64,000 bases of DNA from Paragonimus westermani. Lineage: Eukaryota; Platyhelminthes; Trematoda; Plagiorchiida; Troglotrematidae. The notes under the pieces are model-generated. The model was not told where the DNA came from, searched no databases, and was given only the letters and a program-made list of their open reading frames with translations. How positions within the stretch are numbered: the first letter of the stretch is position 1; each line of letters starts with the position of its first letter. Position numbers and translations under genes: made by a program. This document shows, in pieces, positions 12,488-23,050 of this stretch. The DNA lies in NCBI GenBank assembly GCA_008508345.1, contig QNGE01000875.1, positions 72,575 through 136,574 on the forward strand, in the 5' to 3' direction.

Positions 12488-13228
12488 TCAGAAGCATGAA
12501 AAGTCAACAATCGTAAGGGGGAGGACTCGCCACTGACCGTGACAGGCTGTCGTGTTCGAGAACGTTTCCAAACAGCAGTGTGGATGGCTGTCAAGTCTCC
12601 AATCTGACATAGGGCATCCGTCAACTTTACTCAGCTGGGTGGTCAAGGTTTTCATAGATAGCGATTGTGTCATCGCCCGCTGTTTATTCCAACTGTCAGC
12701 GGCCGCGACAGACACTCCATGAACATACCACGTACATGACCCGACTAGCGAAAAATGTGCATTTTTAGCATCTAGTTTATCGATGGTAAACATGTGAACT
12801 TCCGAAATACGCAGACCGACTCCCATGTTTTCCACTCCGTCGACTTGATACAGGTTAAATGACGAAGACAATGGCTGTTCGACACCGAAACTCTGTACGC
12901 ACCTTCGTGCGAATGTGTTAGATGACTGATCTGCAGAATTAAACCAACCGTACAAAGCACAAGTCTCGTTCGCTACTCTATCGTTTTCACACATTGTATT
13001 GCCATCTTTGTGCTGAAATGCGCAGCTCAACATATAGAACCCGAGACATAAATGTAACAGCCAACTGTCAGTGAGTTCCGCCCGGACACCGAACACAGTA
13101 TCACTTCGATTCTCTTCTAAAATAAAGCAACCAATTTGTACGGCCACATCATCAGCCAGCTCAATGACGACGGAGTGTTTGCTATGTTTCGGATGGTCAA
13201 TGGACGTACCGTAAGAAGTGTTCTTGAT
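12488..13228 (-). CDS. Unidentified long open frame (246 codons), exon-like
   Basis: The longest open frame in the window. It is open from just after a TAG at 13231-13229 to a stop at 12490-12488, with no in-frame ATG near its 5' end, so if real it is an exon or an eroded coding relic. The 5' part reads SVVIELADDVAVQIGCFI, the middle FNLYQVDGVENMGVGLRI, followed by SEVHMFTIDKLDAKNAHF. Composition is protein-like, with at least ten cysteines, including three near each other around residues 98-121. I do not recognise a domain. It lies on the phosphodiesterase strand inside that gene's largest intron, but its sequence does not fit a PDE9 catalytic domain, and its stop codon would end the protein early if it were spliced in. 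It could be a nested gene, an old mobile-element gene or chance. Confidence 0.3.
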   Translation of the reverse strand: MKNTSYGTSIDHPKHSKHSVVIELADDVAVQIGCFILEENRSDTVFGVRAELTDSWLLHLCLGFYMLSCAFQHKDGNTMCENDRVANETCALYGWFNSADQSSNTFARRCVQSFGVEQPLSSSFNLYQVDGVENMGVGLRISEVHMFTIDKLDAKNAHFSLVGSCTWYVHGVSVAAADSWNKQRAMTQSLSMKTLTTQLSKVDGCPMSDWRLDSHPHCCLETFSNTTACHGQWRVLPLTIVDFSCF

Positions 13229-14829
13229 CTAATGTCTGTAGACACAAGTGCAGAGAGACAAATTACCTACGTGCCCCTGGTCTGTTTCGAAAGTCTCTGA
13301 CCAAATGTTTAAATATGACAGTATACAACCGACCATTCACTAGGATCTGCCGTGACGCCTAGTGAGATCCCACTAAGGTCCGAGAGTGAGATTCGGTTTC
13401 AGAATCACCAGAGAACCTGAAAAATAAACATTAATATAGAGCATTGTTCATGGGCGAATTCAAATGAGTAGCAACGCAAGAAACATAAATGCGCGTTTCA
13501 GAGAGAAAGCGTGTATTCAGTTCCCCGCCCATCAGAGCAGCGTCGTTGCCTGGCTAAACTGTCTTTGAAGTACAAGAAACGAAGGGAGCAGTGGGCAATT
13601 CAAGGTTCGGTGCAGTTCGGCCCTTAATCTGAAAATGTTTAACCATGGTGTTATTAGACGATTGAGTCTAAGCAGGATTTTTAGGTAACAAGACTCAGTT
13701 TTTGTGACTCATGTCTCAAAAATAGTTCATCCGTATGGTGTGTGTGTATGGCGTTAAGGCTAGTTACTAGTATGAGGCTGATGATAATGACGTTCGTTAT
13801 ATTGCTTATAAGTGGTAGGGGATTCTGGTTAATATAAAGCAAACAATCATTCACAATTGGTAGCAGCTTTTGCATTCCCATAGCCTTTCAATCAGCGTCT
13901 ATGAAATGAAGCAATGTACTCGCGATTCGCTTTTGCTAGAGCACAATCTGAGTTCAACTCACAAGCAAATGGGGGCCGAGCGTTTGCATGTGATAAGTAG
14001 GCCGTGTCGAATATAAAGTCAATGATACAGTTGTCAACAGGGTGGCTCCAAGAAAGCGGAGTTCTGGTCCCGGCCGTGACAAACAGGGGCACTACTGAGG
14101 AGCCCTGGAAATAGTGAAACTCGAAAATGGTATATATTTTCAGGAGGGGACAACTTAAGAGTACACAGGAATGCTGTGAGTGGTGTTCAACTTACATGTT
14201 AATCGTGTTCTCAGAGTTACACATTATACCTTTTGGACGTGTACGAGGGTCGAAATCTTTCTCAGCTCGTTAAATAAAAGCCGCAAATTTTGTCTAAGCA
14301 TGAATCCTTCTTCAGTGACTCAGATGTTCATCCGTAAACCTTCATTTAATAGTCCACGAGGTTATCCTTTGAAGCGGATTGTTGTCAGCGCTCTTGACAA
14401 CGTCTTGAAAGATTACGGAATCGGCGTGAACAATTTTTTTTCTGACGTCTTTAGTCTCTAATGTTCAGACTGATGTCATTGCGCATCGAATTCAACGAAA
14501 AGCTGTTTGCATAACCTGATTGGTTGTCGTGCTTCTTCACACGGAGTTTCAATTATCCAATATATCGCCCGACGTCCACAGTGAAAAAAAGGAATATTTC
14601 CACCGCAGTGATTTTTCCAGTGGACAGAGGATTCAATATTCATAAAGCAAGTCCTCCTTCAGATACCAAATATCGGGGTATTCGAAGAGTTGTGCTATAT
14701 ACAGGATTTAAATGGTGTACAAGAATTACATGATATTCGTTTTGTTGAATGAGAAACCAGCAGAATGAGTTGATCGGACTTAAGTCAAAAAGAATTGCAG
14801 CTCGGTATGCTAAAAACGAACTCGGTGTT

Positions 14830-14851
14830 CACACACACACACACACACACA
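14830..14851 (+). repeat. (CA)n microsatellite
   Basis: Eleven uninterrupted CA units, in the large intron. Confidence 0.95.
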
Positions 14852-15407
14852 AAGACACGTTCGCCACTGGTCAGTTAGCCAGCGACCCGAACGCCTGAGT
14901 TGCAGATCTTAAGCCAACACTGGTCCAGCCAAGCGTCTACAAGGTTTATCAACCAGTCGCACGCCAGCGACCATCTAACGGATACCAAAGCAGTAAGCAG
15001 TCACAATAGCTGCTTTGTCAAGATAGTCAGGATGTGAACAGTAATAATGTTCCCGAACACGCTGGAATAATACGCGTTAGAAAATGAGTTAACCACATTT
15101 GGATAGCTAGATATACGATTCGTGCAACTTGATTAGGTTATACCAACTGATGCCGTACATTGCAATTTATCGCCATGCAACAAATTCAATACAGTAAGGT
15201 TACTCAGTTTCCATTTAGATTAAGTAGGATGTGGTTGAAGCTGTGGATTTTTCCGAATCCGCTAGTTCAGCTCAAGAGAGAGCCCAGCGATCAATGCACC
15301 GACTGACAGTAATACGGTTAAAAACCCGAATCACACGTTGTAAACAGTTGATCCCAGTTACCACCAACAGTAATGGGTAGCTGTCAACACCTTGCTAGGT
15401 TTCATAA

Positions 15408-15482
15408 GTAGCCCAACCCGATGGAATCAAATTCACGACCACGACTATCAAGTCGACACACTCACTAGACAGTGCGGTCACG
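15408..15482 (-). repeat. tRNA-derived SINE fragment (degenerate)
   Basis: On the minus strand the sequence contains GTCGACTTGATAGTCGTGG followed by GTCGTGAATTTGATTCC. The latter resembles a tRNA T-arm and Pol III B box (GGTTCGANTCC) with two changes, and the former a collapsed anticodon arm. An upstream TGTCTAGTGAGTG could be the eroded A box. There is no complete cloverleaf. Most likely a tRNA-derived SINE head. Confidence 0.35.
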
Positions 15483-16789
15483 GTTGCGAGGATGTATGAG
15501 TTATCAGATTAAGTTGGTGCATCTTGCTTTCTTCAGGGAAAGCAACTCAAAGTCTGTCAATCATAGTGATCCTGACAGTATGATCTAGTGGATTCGTGTC
15601 CGGACTGTCGTTCTAACACATGTTAACAGGCCATGCGTTCGATTAGTTCGGAATGCGTAGGGCTGATGGAATCTAACAAAGTCGAGGCGGTTTTTCACAA
15701 TTCCGCCGTCTACGGAGAAAAGGAGTCGAACAACTAATAAAGGCACTCGGCTTTCGATGCATGCTGTGCTGTGTGGCGACGCGGTGATGACACCTTCGAA
15801 GTGTACACTCGAAGACTTTGAAATAAAACCAATCCCCACCAATCGTATGAACACAAATCAACAAAGATAATCATCTCCTGATCGAAATGATACATCAGAG
15901 TAGTGATGGGCTAGTACAAACACGACTCAAAGAACGGAACGTCACTGGATGGGTGTTGACAATGACCTTTCCTGCTACCGTGGCATAATGGTCAAATTCG
16001 TGCTGTGTTGATCCAGATAACTGTGCTTACTAGGATTTCGCTGCTGTCAGGCACAATCAGACCAAACAAGCCAGAGAGCAGCGGCCGAACACAAAGTTGT
16101 ACGTCGCGCTACTGGCTGTAGAGTGTTCAGAAATGAGACATCCCCATAAGTATGTAGCGGACTATTTATCCCGCATACGAAAAAAGAGGCTAAGAAAGAT
16201 AACTTAGAAAAAAAGCATTTCGATTGTTTGGCGGTTGGTCGCAACCACCGGTGTGTTATATTGTATGGCAGAAAAACTAAAATGCTTGATACATTTTTAA
16301 TACATCCACCGCGTTGAGCAATCATCAAAATCGGACGTCAGTGTTTTTTCCACTGTACTCAATATTGCGTTAGCCCCTTACTGCCAAGTAAGTCAAATTT
16401 CGAGTCGTTGGCTCTACGTAGTCTCCCAAGAAATCCGTATATGCTGCTGTCTCGCACGTCAGGTATTTGAGTTAGAGACTACGAGTAGCCAAGGAAATCC
16501 TGCTTTTTTGTCTCCCACGTCCAGATTTTGAGTGAGTCCATCAAGCCAACTTGGGACATGCCTGTGGATGCAGGACTTTATCTGTCAGGCTATGGGCTGT
16601 GTGTACACCGCTGAATCTATGCCGCAACGGACGGCTGGAACTCAGCATCGCAAGCATTGTGATGTAACTGAGTGGCTGCATCACTGGTGTCGCAGTCTTC
16701 AGCAATACAAGGCTTACAGACATGGTAAGCACTGGAAAGCAGACGCTAGTCAAACCAACCAATGGATCCGTTATCCAGCAGATGTTCAG

Positions 16790-18060
16790 AAGGATGATGT
16801 CCGTTTCGTAGCAGCTTGTCATATCAACTCTTTGACGAGAGGTGGACGGCAAGACATCTGTCCTCAAGTCCTGTCCATATGCCTGCGGTTTTCTCTGCCA
16901 CACTTCTCAATGCTTGCAGTTGAAGGATGCACTGCAGACTATGCAAAAGAACAGTTCTAGCAGTAGATCACCGCCACAATTCACGCGACACCCGTGGCGA
17001 CCAACAGTACCTTCTGGGTGATGTCGAAGCAAAGGTTTGGGTGATCTTAGTCAGCAGGGCACTGTTGCGGTTAATAAGAGCGATGATCATCTGCTCCACT
17101 TGTGTGCTACTCACGAGTTGGCTATCACAGACGCCCGGTGCTGGCTGTATACGACGGATACCCGAGGTAAATGGATACAATGTCAGGCTGGCCGCCGGCA
17201 GTATAGACTGCTGTGGCTCGCTAATGGCCACTTTCAGTATGCTCCTTCAACTTATTGAAGCAAGAGTGAACGGAGTCCCTAACTTTTCGTGCATACAACC
17301 AGAAGGCGGTATGTGGATGTGGTACAAACATCCAGACAACCTACTGAATCAGCCTGCTACCACTGACTGAATGAAGGCGGAATTCCCTGTCAAAACAAGT
17401 CATCAAAGAGACAAATTCCTTCGTTCCGGACCTAGTAGAGCTTCAGGTGGCTATTGGCCGATTGCGAAACGCGAAGCTTCGGAGGGGTGAATTTGGATTG
17501 GAAGCATAACCCTTGGCGTCTAGCGATCAAGACTTGGAAGGTGCCGTGCTTCAGCCGGCCCACGCCAACTGGGAACGAGAAGCAACTCTATAGGAGCTCA
17601 AAGATGTTCTCAGTGCACCTCTATCTAAGAGTAAGGAAAGCAAATAGAGGACGGGCGACTGACAAAAGGTAGTCTACCGAGCTGTGTTTGAAAGTTTCTT
17701 GCAAGAACTATGCTCAACCGAGTCAATGTCAAAACGTTAAATATCAATGTGTCTAAATTACAGTACGGACTCCGCGAGAGTCAAAGTACGACTGACATAA
17801 TGTTTGTCGCGCCCAAACACCAGGAAAAAACCCTCGAATACAATCAGTCCTCTGTGGATGTCTAAAAAATTCGTCAATTTAATCAAAATCTTACATGCGA
17901 GTGTGAAAGCGGATGTGTATCCCTGTGGATCAACCTTGGACGATTACGACACTGTCCCTAGCGTGGAACAGGGTTATATCTTGGCTCCGGCGCTAATCAG
18001 TTCATAGTCAACTGCAATACTGACAGCCGCTACTCAGAAGTCAAGAGACACTGCTCAAAT
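16790..18060 (+). mobile_element. Non-LTR retrotransposon remnant (endonuclease and reverse transcriptase), second family
   Basis: An eroded copy of a non-LTR element different from the RTE-like copies. The endonuclease tail is split over two frames: VLAVDHRHNSR (16951 on) stands where AGDFNARVG is expected, then from about 17037 GTVAVNKSDDHLLHLCATHELAITDA matches the GxVNDNGLxLLxLCAxHELxITN block. The reverse transcriptase start is at 17430-17520 (GRLRNAKL). A clear block at 17690-17860 reads KFLARTMLNRVN, LQYGLRESQSTTDIMFVA and HQEKTLEYNQSSVDV, matching the typical KILARxLLNRL...QCGFRxxRGTxDMIFxARQLQEK stretch. After another frameshift come FVNLIKILHASVKADV and EQGYILAPALIS (for KQGCVLAPTLFS) up to about 18020. 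Multiple stops make it dead. The YADD region is missing or unrecognisable. Confidence 0.8.
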
Positions 18061-18236
18061 TGAATGCTGTAATGATGGTAATCCGCTGAACACCAGACGT
18101 TTCAGCACTGAAAGCCAGCCACGTAACCAAACTGTTTGGACGCTACCACTCACAGGTGGGCTACTTGCGTACAGTGAGAAATAGTGGGGCGAGTGGGTAA
18201 CAGAGTTCAAATGTGAAAATTCCGAGCTGCTGGTGT

Positions 18237-18317
18237 GGCTTCGTAGTTCAGCTGGTAGAGCGCTTGTCGCGTTGAGGCATGCTGGGTCTGTCACTGGTTC
18301 GAATTCAGCCGAAGCCA
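18237..18317 (+). repeat. tRNA-like sequence, probably a SINE head
   Basis: A 7-bp perfect acceptor-like stem (GGCTTCG with CGAAGCC), an A box (TAGTTCAGCTGGTAGAGCG), a 4-bp D stem and a B box (GGTTCGAATTC) with a 4-of-5-bp T stem. Between 18262 and 18282 a 7-bp stem with one T-T mismatch closes a 7-nt loop GCGTTGA. Read as an anticodon this is GTT (Asn), but position 33 is C rather than T and the variable region is unusually long. This is therefore not a standard functional tRNA gene. It is a tRNA-derived SINE head or a pseudo-tRNA, about 180 bp past the end of the retroelement remnant at 18060. Confidence 0.65.
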
Positions 18318-18591
18318 TGACGTTTCACAATTGGGTCTCGCCTGAAATCATAAATCTGTCACACTACTCATTAGAAACAACTTGATAAGGAATCTTTTTT
18401 TCCGCCTCCAAGGAAAATCGGCGGAAGTGTCATGAACAGTCGTGAGTTAGCCGTCGTTGTATTTTCACGTTCGACCTTTATTCCGCTATGCTCATTGGTG
18501 GTTTAGTGATCTCAACTTCTATTTTTAGTGGGTGTCCTTCGATTTTCTGATTCCAGAATGTTTGCGGGTCGCTATGCACCATATAAGTACT

Positions 18592-18888
18592 TCATAACTT
18601 TCTTCTTGTTACATAAGTTGTTAGGGGAAAACAAAGTCGCATATTGCACCCATATTTCGGCTTGTCCCATGAGCAATTAACGGGGACGAGACGAACATTT
18701 TCCGTGTTAACTATTACGAGAAGAACCCGATTCCTATCAAATGAATTAACATGCCATGGACGATCCAGCGTTTTCTTTCTAGGGTTTGCAACAGCATTGT
18801 ATGGAATAGCGGAGACATTCACGATAACAGTCAAGTTCGGTTTGTACATACCAATCGGGTAGAGCATTTTCCTTATGTCAGCCTTCTC
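18592..18888 (-). CDS. Unidentified exon-like open frame (98 codons)
   Basis: Minus-strand frame that follows a good-looking acceptor (CCAGGTGCCCTGCCAG) in phase 0 and ends at a stop at 18594-18592. It begins EKADIRKMLYPIGMYKPN and includes WHVNSFDRNRVLLVIVNTEN. The mix of hydrophobic strands and charged turns is protein-like, with three cysteines near the C-terminus. I cannot assign a family. It is on the same strand as the phosphodiesterase inside its largest intron, but the sequence does not belong to a PDE domain. It may be a terminal exon of another gene, a processed relic or chance. Confidence 0.22.
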   Translation of the reverse strand, partial: EKADIRKMLYPIGMYKPNLTVIVNVSAIPYNAVANPRKKTLDRPWHVNSFDRNRVLLVIVNTENVRLVPVNCSWDKPKYGCNMRLCFPLTTYVTRRKL

Positions 18889-19143
18889 CTGGCAGGGCAC
18901 CTGGAATCTGATAAGCCACGAGTACATCTATCCAGAAGTCTGGGTAACGGTTATCTAGTACCTCTACTTTTCTTAAGGTTCGTTTTTCCTCCTGTAGTAT
19001 GAAGGTGTTGTTTGGCCTCTCGGTCTGAAATTTAAATTTTTGTCTAGTTCCACAATCTTGTGTAAATTATAATAAAACAGACTCATAAACTGAAGCTCTT
19101 CTTGATTTATGTTTTAAATATCTCTTTCATAGCGTACACTTGC

Positions 19144-19370
19144 TTACCACCTGGCTAGCCAGTATTGGCCGGCTGGACCGCGATGGCCTTCAATCACACG
19201 TCGTCCAGTCTTGCTCTCTCACATTTGTACCGGATATGGGCTGAGTGAAACTGTAGGCGATGTAGCGCAAGTCACTTGTGGTGTAGACGTCTCTAGGCTC
19301 AGTGCACCGTGACATGCTAATCCAGAAAGGGTGTCGTCAGCCGTATGCAAGTGGCTCAGCTTCATGTCAA
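19144..19370 (+). repeat. Dispersed repeat family R2, copy 1
   Basis: CCTGGCTAGCCAGTATTGGC and the following 200 bp align, with about one change in four, to 26818-27050 in the same orientation (shared blocks include GGCCTTCA/CTCATTCACAC, GTAGCGC/GCAGCGCGAG and CACTGTGAC/CACCGTGAC). No coding potential. Family unknown. Confidence 0.65.
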
Positions 19371-20864
19371 ACCACTGCTATGTGAAAACGAAGGCTAGAC
19401 CTAATTTAGCAAGTAACCAGCAGGGATACGATGAAGACAGTAACTGAGTAGTTCTAGTTGAGTCGATTGAGCATGCCTTACTGAATGTTCCAATGGGACT
19501 GTATCACATTTAAAGAAAAGTCGTCATCAGTATTGAAACCACAAGATATCCGCCTCCATAAAATATGGTGGATTGTATGTGCACAAAGTGTCACGGAATT
19601 AAAACTAGTTCATCGAGAGGTCAATGACTAAATCTTGATTGTCTCGTCCGCAAACTAAAGACGCGTAGGCGGTTGTACGTACCGTCCGTTCAGTGCGCGT
19701 GTTGTACACAGACATCTAGGTTTGGCACAGTCAGACGCACGAAGGAGTGATGACGTTCGCCAGAAAGGTCAGGTGTACCGTGTAACTGAAACCAACCGCG
19801 CCGTCTGAACGACCCACATTGTCAGTTCATTTTGTTCCGTTTGATGTAACTAAACAGTAATCATTCCGAACAAAAGTTGAATGAGGAAGACCACTGGAAC
19901 TGTTCCGATCAGGTGTCAACAAGGACAAACATAGGACGATACGATCGAGCAGTCAGTTACATGACTGGTAGTATGATGGCTGAATGTTCAAAAATAATGT
20001 TAAACAAGCCAAACTCTTTATGGGCCAGATAGTTTTCAACACACGTTAGTTGAGCAAGACAGCTACGTGTGGGCAACTCATACAGAACAGCAGACAGATC
20101 GGCATGTGCACAGCACACGGAATGACGAACAGACTGTCAGACTGCGCCATGCATGCCAAGGTTTCTCGTAAATTAACCAATTCGTGTTGTTAACTTAAAT
20201 GATGGATAGTGAAGAGTTGCACTCAAACGTTACTCAGAATTACTCGAACGGTAACCGCATTTCAGCTTTGAATCTTCTCAATCTATTTCCGGATTGTGAA
20301 AAACCACTTGGCAAATTTATTGTGTTTAGGACACCTAGTCACATTTCACTCATGATTCCGCGCTGCAAATGATTCAGCAAAAATATATGAATAACAAATC
20401 CAAGATAACGATGGAGGATCTCCGAGAGTTCGTTGGTATGCAGCATGCTCGTAGTCTCCGCAACGGATATCACCTGCAACGAAAAATTGCGTAAGGCTGT
20501 ACGAGCGTTTCATAACATAGCTGCTATCGAGGACTTCGGATTCGTGAATGGGACATGGCTTTGCAATCATTATTGGATTTTTTCACAGCTGACGATGCGG
20601 GTGGTCTGCACTTGAACAGGACGACAGAATACGCTCGTCACCCCATAGAGTTGGTGATAAAATCAACGGAAGACAGACCTTAGTAACGTCAATGGTGCAT
20701 ATTACACAATATGATGTATTACCCGTAACTTATTTTGAGAATCACAAGTCCTTTCTTTAACAGAGTGGACACTTTAACATTTGAGAGTAGTCTATCTCAA
20801 TGGTCACTAGAGAAGTGGCGAAGAGTTGCTGGAGAGTAATGTGTTACACCAACACCGGGTTTGC

Positions 20865-20935
20865 TGGGGAATCGGACCCAAGGCCTGTGAATAAGCGTCA
20901 TCATCACGCCATCACAGAATTACAGTCAAGATATT
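20865..20935 (-). repeat. tRNA-derived SINE fragment (degenerate)
   Basis: On the minus strand GACGCTTATTCACAGGCCTT then GGGTCCGATTCCCC. The latter is a T-arm/B-box with one change from GGTTCGATTCC. The CTTATTCA.AG block before it recurs at 21219-21230 on the plus strand, so the two are probably copies of one SINE family in opposite orientation, about 300 bp apart. The A box is not clear. Confidence 0.4.
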
Positions 20936-21179
20936 CATCCATCACATCATAGAATCTTGATCACTGGACTGCAGAAAGGTACTTGAATTAGGTCCCTTAA
21001 CTGATATGAGTTCCTCGTTGATGGTCAATGAGATAGACCATTTGCAAAAAAACTCCCTCAACCCTCCTGGGAAAGTGATGATGCTTGTTGGTCAACCGCA
21101 AACGTTCGGTCGATTTCAAAGAATATCAGCTTGAAGTGAATATTCACATACCATCCCGTAACTGTGAGTTCGTGTTTTA

Positions 21180-21252
21180 GCGGACAAACTAGCAGTGATC
21201 TACCATTTTGGCACTTATTCAGAGACTGTGGGTTTGACTCCCTTGGATGCAT
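21180..21252 (+). repeat. tRNA-derived SINE fragment (degenerate)
   Basis: CACTTATTCAGAGACTGTGG followed by GTTTGACTCCC, a B box with one change (GGTTCGACTCC). It pairs with the minus-strand fragment at 20865-20935. The upstream AGCGGACAAACTAGCAGTGA may be the remnant of the D-arm half. Confidence 0.4.
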
Positions 21253-22904
21253 GGCACTGACTAGACTCAGTTAATTCGAAACAGCTGTCTACCACTTCTC
21301 TAGTGAACAGTGAAACCAGCTACTCGCAATAAAGTTTTTGAAGCCTTTTTGAGGCTGTGGTGTGTGATAACTAAGTTGCTGGCCGACGACAAACGGCTGA
21401 TCAATTTTAGCCCACGTGAAAAAGAAACACCTCCGACAAGAAAGCTGACAAAAATGCCAGCAATGGTTCATTTGTGTTTCATATCTAAGATATCGTTTAA
21501 AATCAAACAGTTTAACAAAGTGGAACACACTACATATGAGTCACGTCAATTCCGTAATAGAGAACACATTGAGTAATCGACAACGTGATTCACAGCTACT
21601 CACACCTGGCTACCGGGCTACGACGAACTTTTTCGGGTCCGTAGCAAGTTTTGGTTGGGTGGCATTATTTTGGGTATCTGGTTTTCTCAGTGTCGGTAAC
21701 ACAACCGTAATTAAAGAACCAGTTCACGTAACAAGAGAACATACCCTCGTCTGTGATAGACAAGTGGCCCAAACGACGATGGTTATAAATAACCACCCCA
21801 ACCAATAACTCTTCAGTTTTCCTTCTTACAGTCATCCGTAGAAGTTTATGGGAGTTGTCAAGCCTTATCGGGTTACGTAAATCGGACAAAACGAGTCGAC
21901 TGCGCATGCAGTCGTATGTACAGTGCACTGACTCCAACAGCATACCACACACAACGCAACCCATGAGGGTTTCCATCAGACTCACCAGTGCGTCGGACTG
22001 GGTCCAGCCTCAACGTTAATCAAGCGCACGACGTGCATAGCGACCTGTGCGTAACTAACTTAAGGACCAGGACTCTTTTTCAATGACCGCTCGATAGAAT
22101 GTTTCAGATTAAACAGAGCATACAACTATATTTCAAACTCCACTCGAAAGTAGTCTTAAAACGACATGACGTTGACGACCCACATGCTGCGTAGCATTGT
22201 CAATACAGCTTCCGGTTGTACGATAGTCCATTGATTTAGTTGCAGGTGAAGTATATTAGATCGAGATTAAAAGATAAATCACTGCATATTAGCACACAAA
22301 ATGAGAAGTACCGTGAGAATAGTGGTGGTTGTCAGATACATCACAGGAATGATGACCACATTGTTTGTGGAACAACCATTGCGATCGACACTGGATGGGA
22401 TCATTAACTTGTCCAGACACCTGGGTTACAGGCAGAGGTTGCGTTCAGCTTTATTTTCGTGTCAAACTAGTACAGACTACACACAGGACCAAATCATCCT
22501 ACATAACTCTATCGGTTACGTCACACGACTCAAATTAGCACGTGGATTAACGATTACAACACAGTGATGACTGGTGAACAAAATCACGTGCGAGCGTGCA
22601 TGAATGCTTAATACGTATGTAGACACCCTTCGTGAACCAAGACCAGAACGGAACACCACAAACAATAATGAAAAGGATAAAAGAAGTTAACTCACCAACC
22701 CACATGCACATGCCACACACATTGAAACGTTCAGGGACCGCTGATGTGAACATCATCACACGCCGCCTTAGGTATGTTAGTAGGTTTGCTAGTGGAATTC
22801 TCTGTAACACTCCCCCCTATAAGTTATTCACTTTTAAGCAATCTGGAATTGCTACACCTGTCCGTGATTCGAGCTCAACGGGAGATTGACGTGGTTTGAA
22901 AGGG

Positions 22905-23050
22905 GTGGACTGGAAAGTCTGAGGGAATGTGACAACTGTGATCAATTGTAAGTGACGTTCAATTCACACGAAATGCAATCCTTTCCAAATAATCAAACCT
23001 ACCACACAGTTATTAGGAATTCCACCAGTTATATCACAGATATCTGAAAT
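22905..23050 (+). repeat. Dispersed repeat family R3, copy 2
   Basis: Aligns with 2075-2200 in the same orientation, best over the first 45 bp (GGAATGTGACAACTGTGATC on). Type unknown. Confidence 0.55.
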
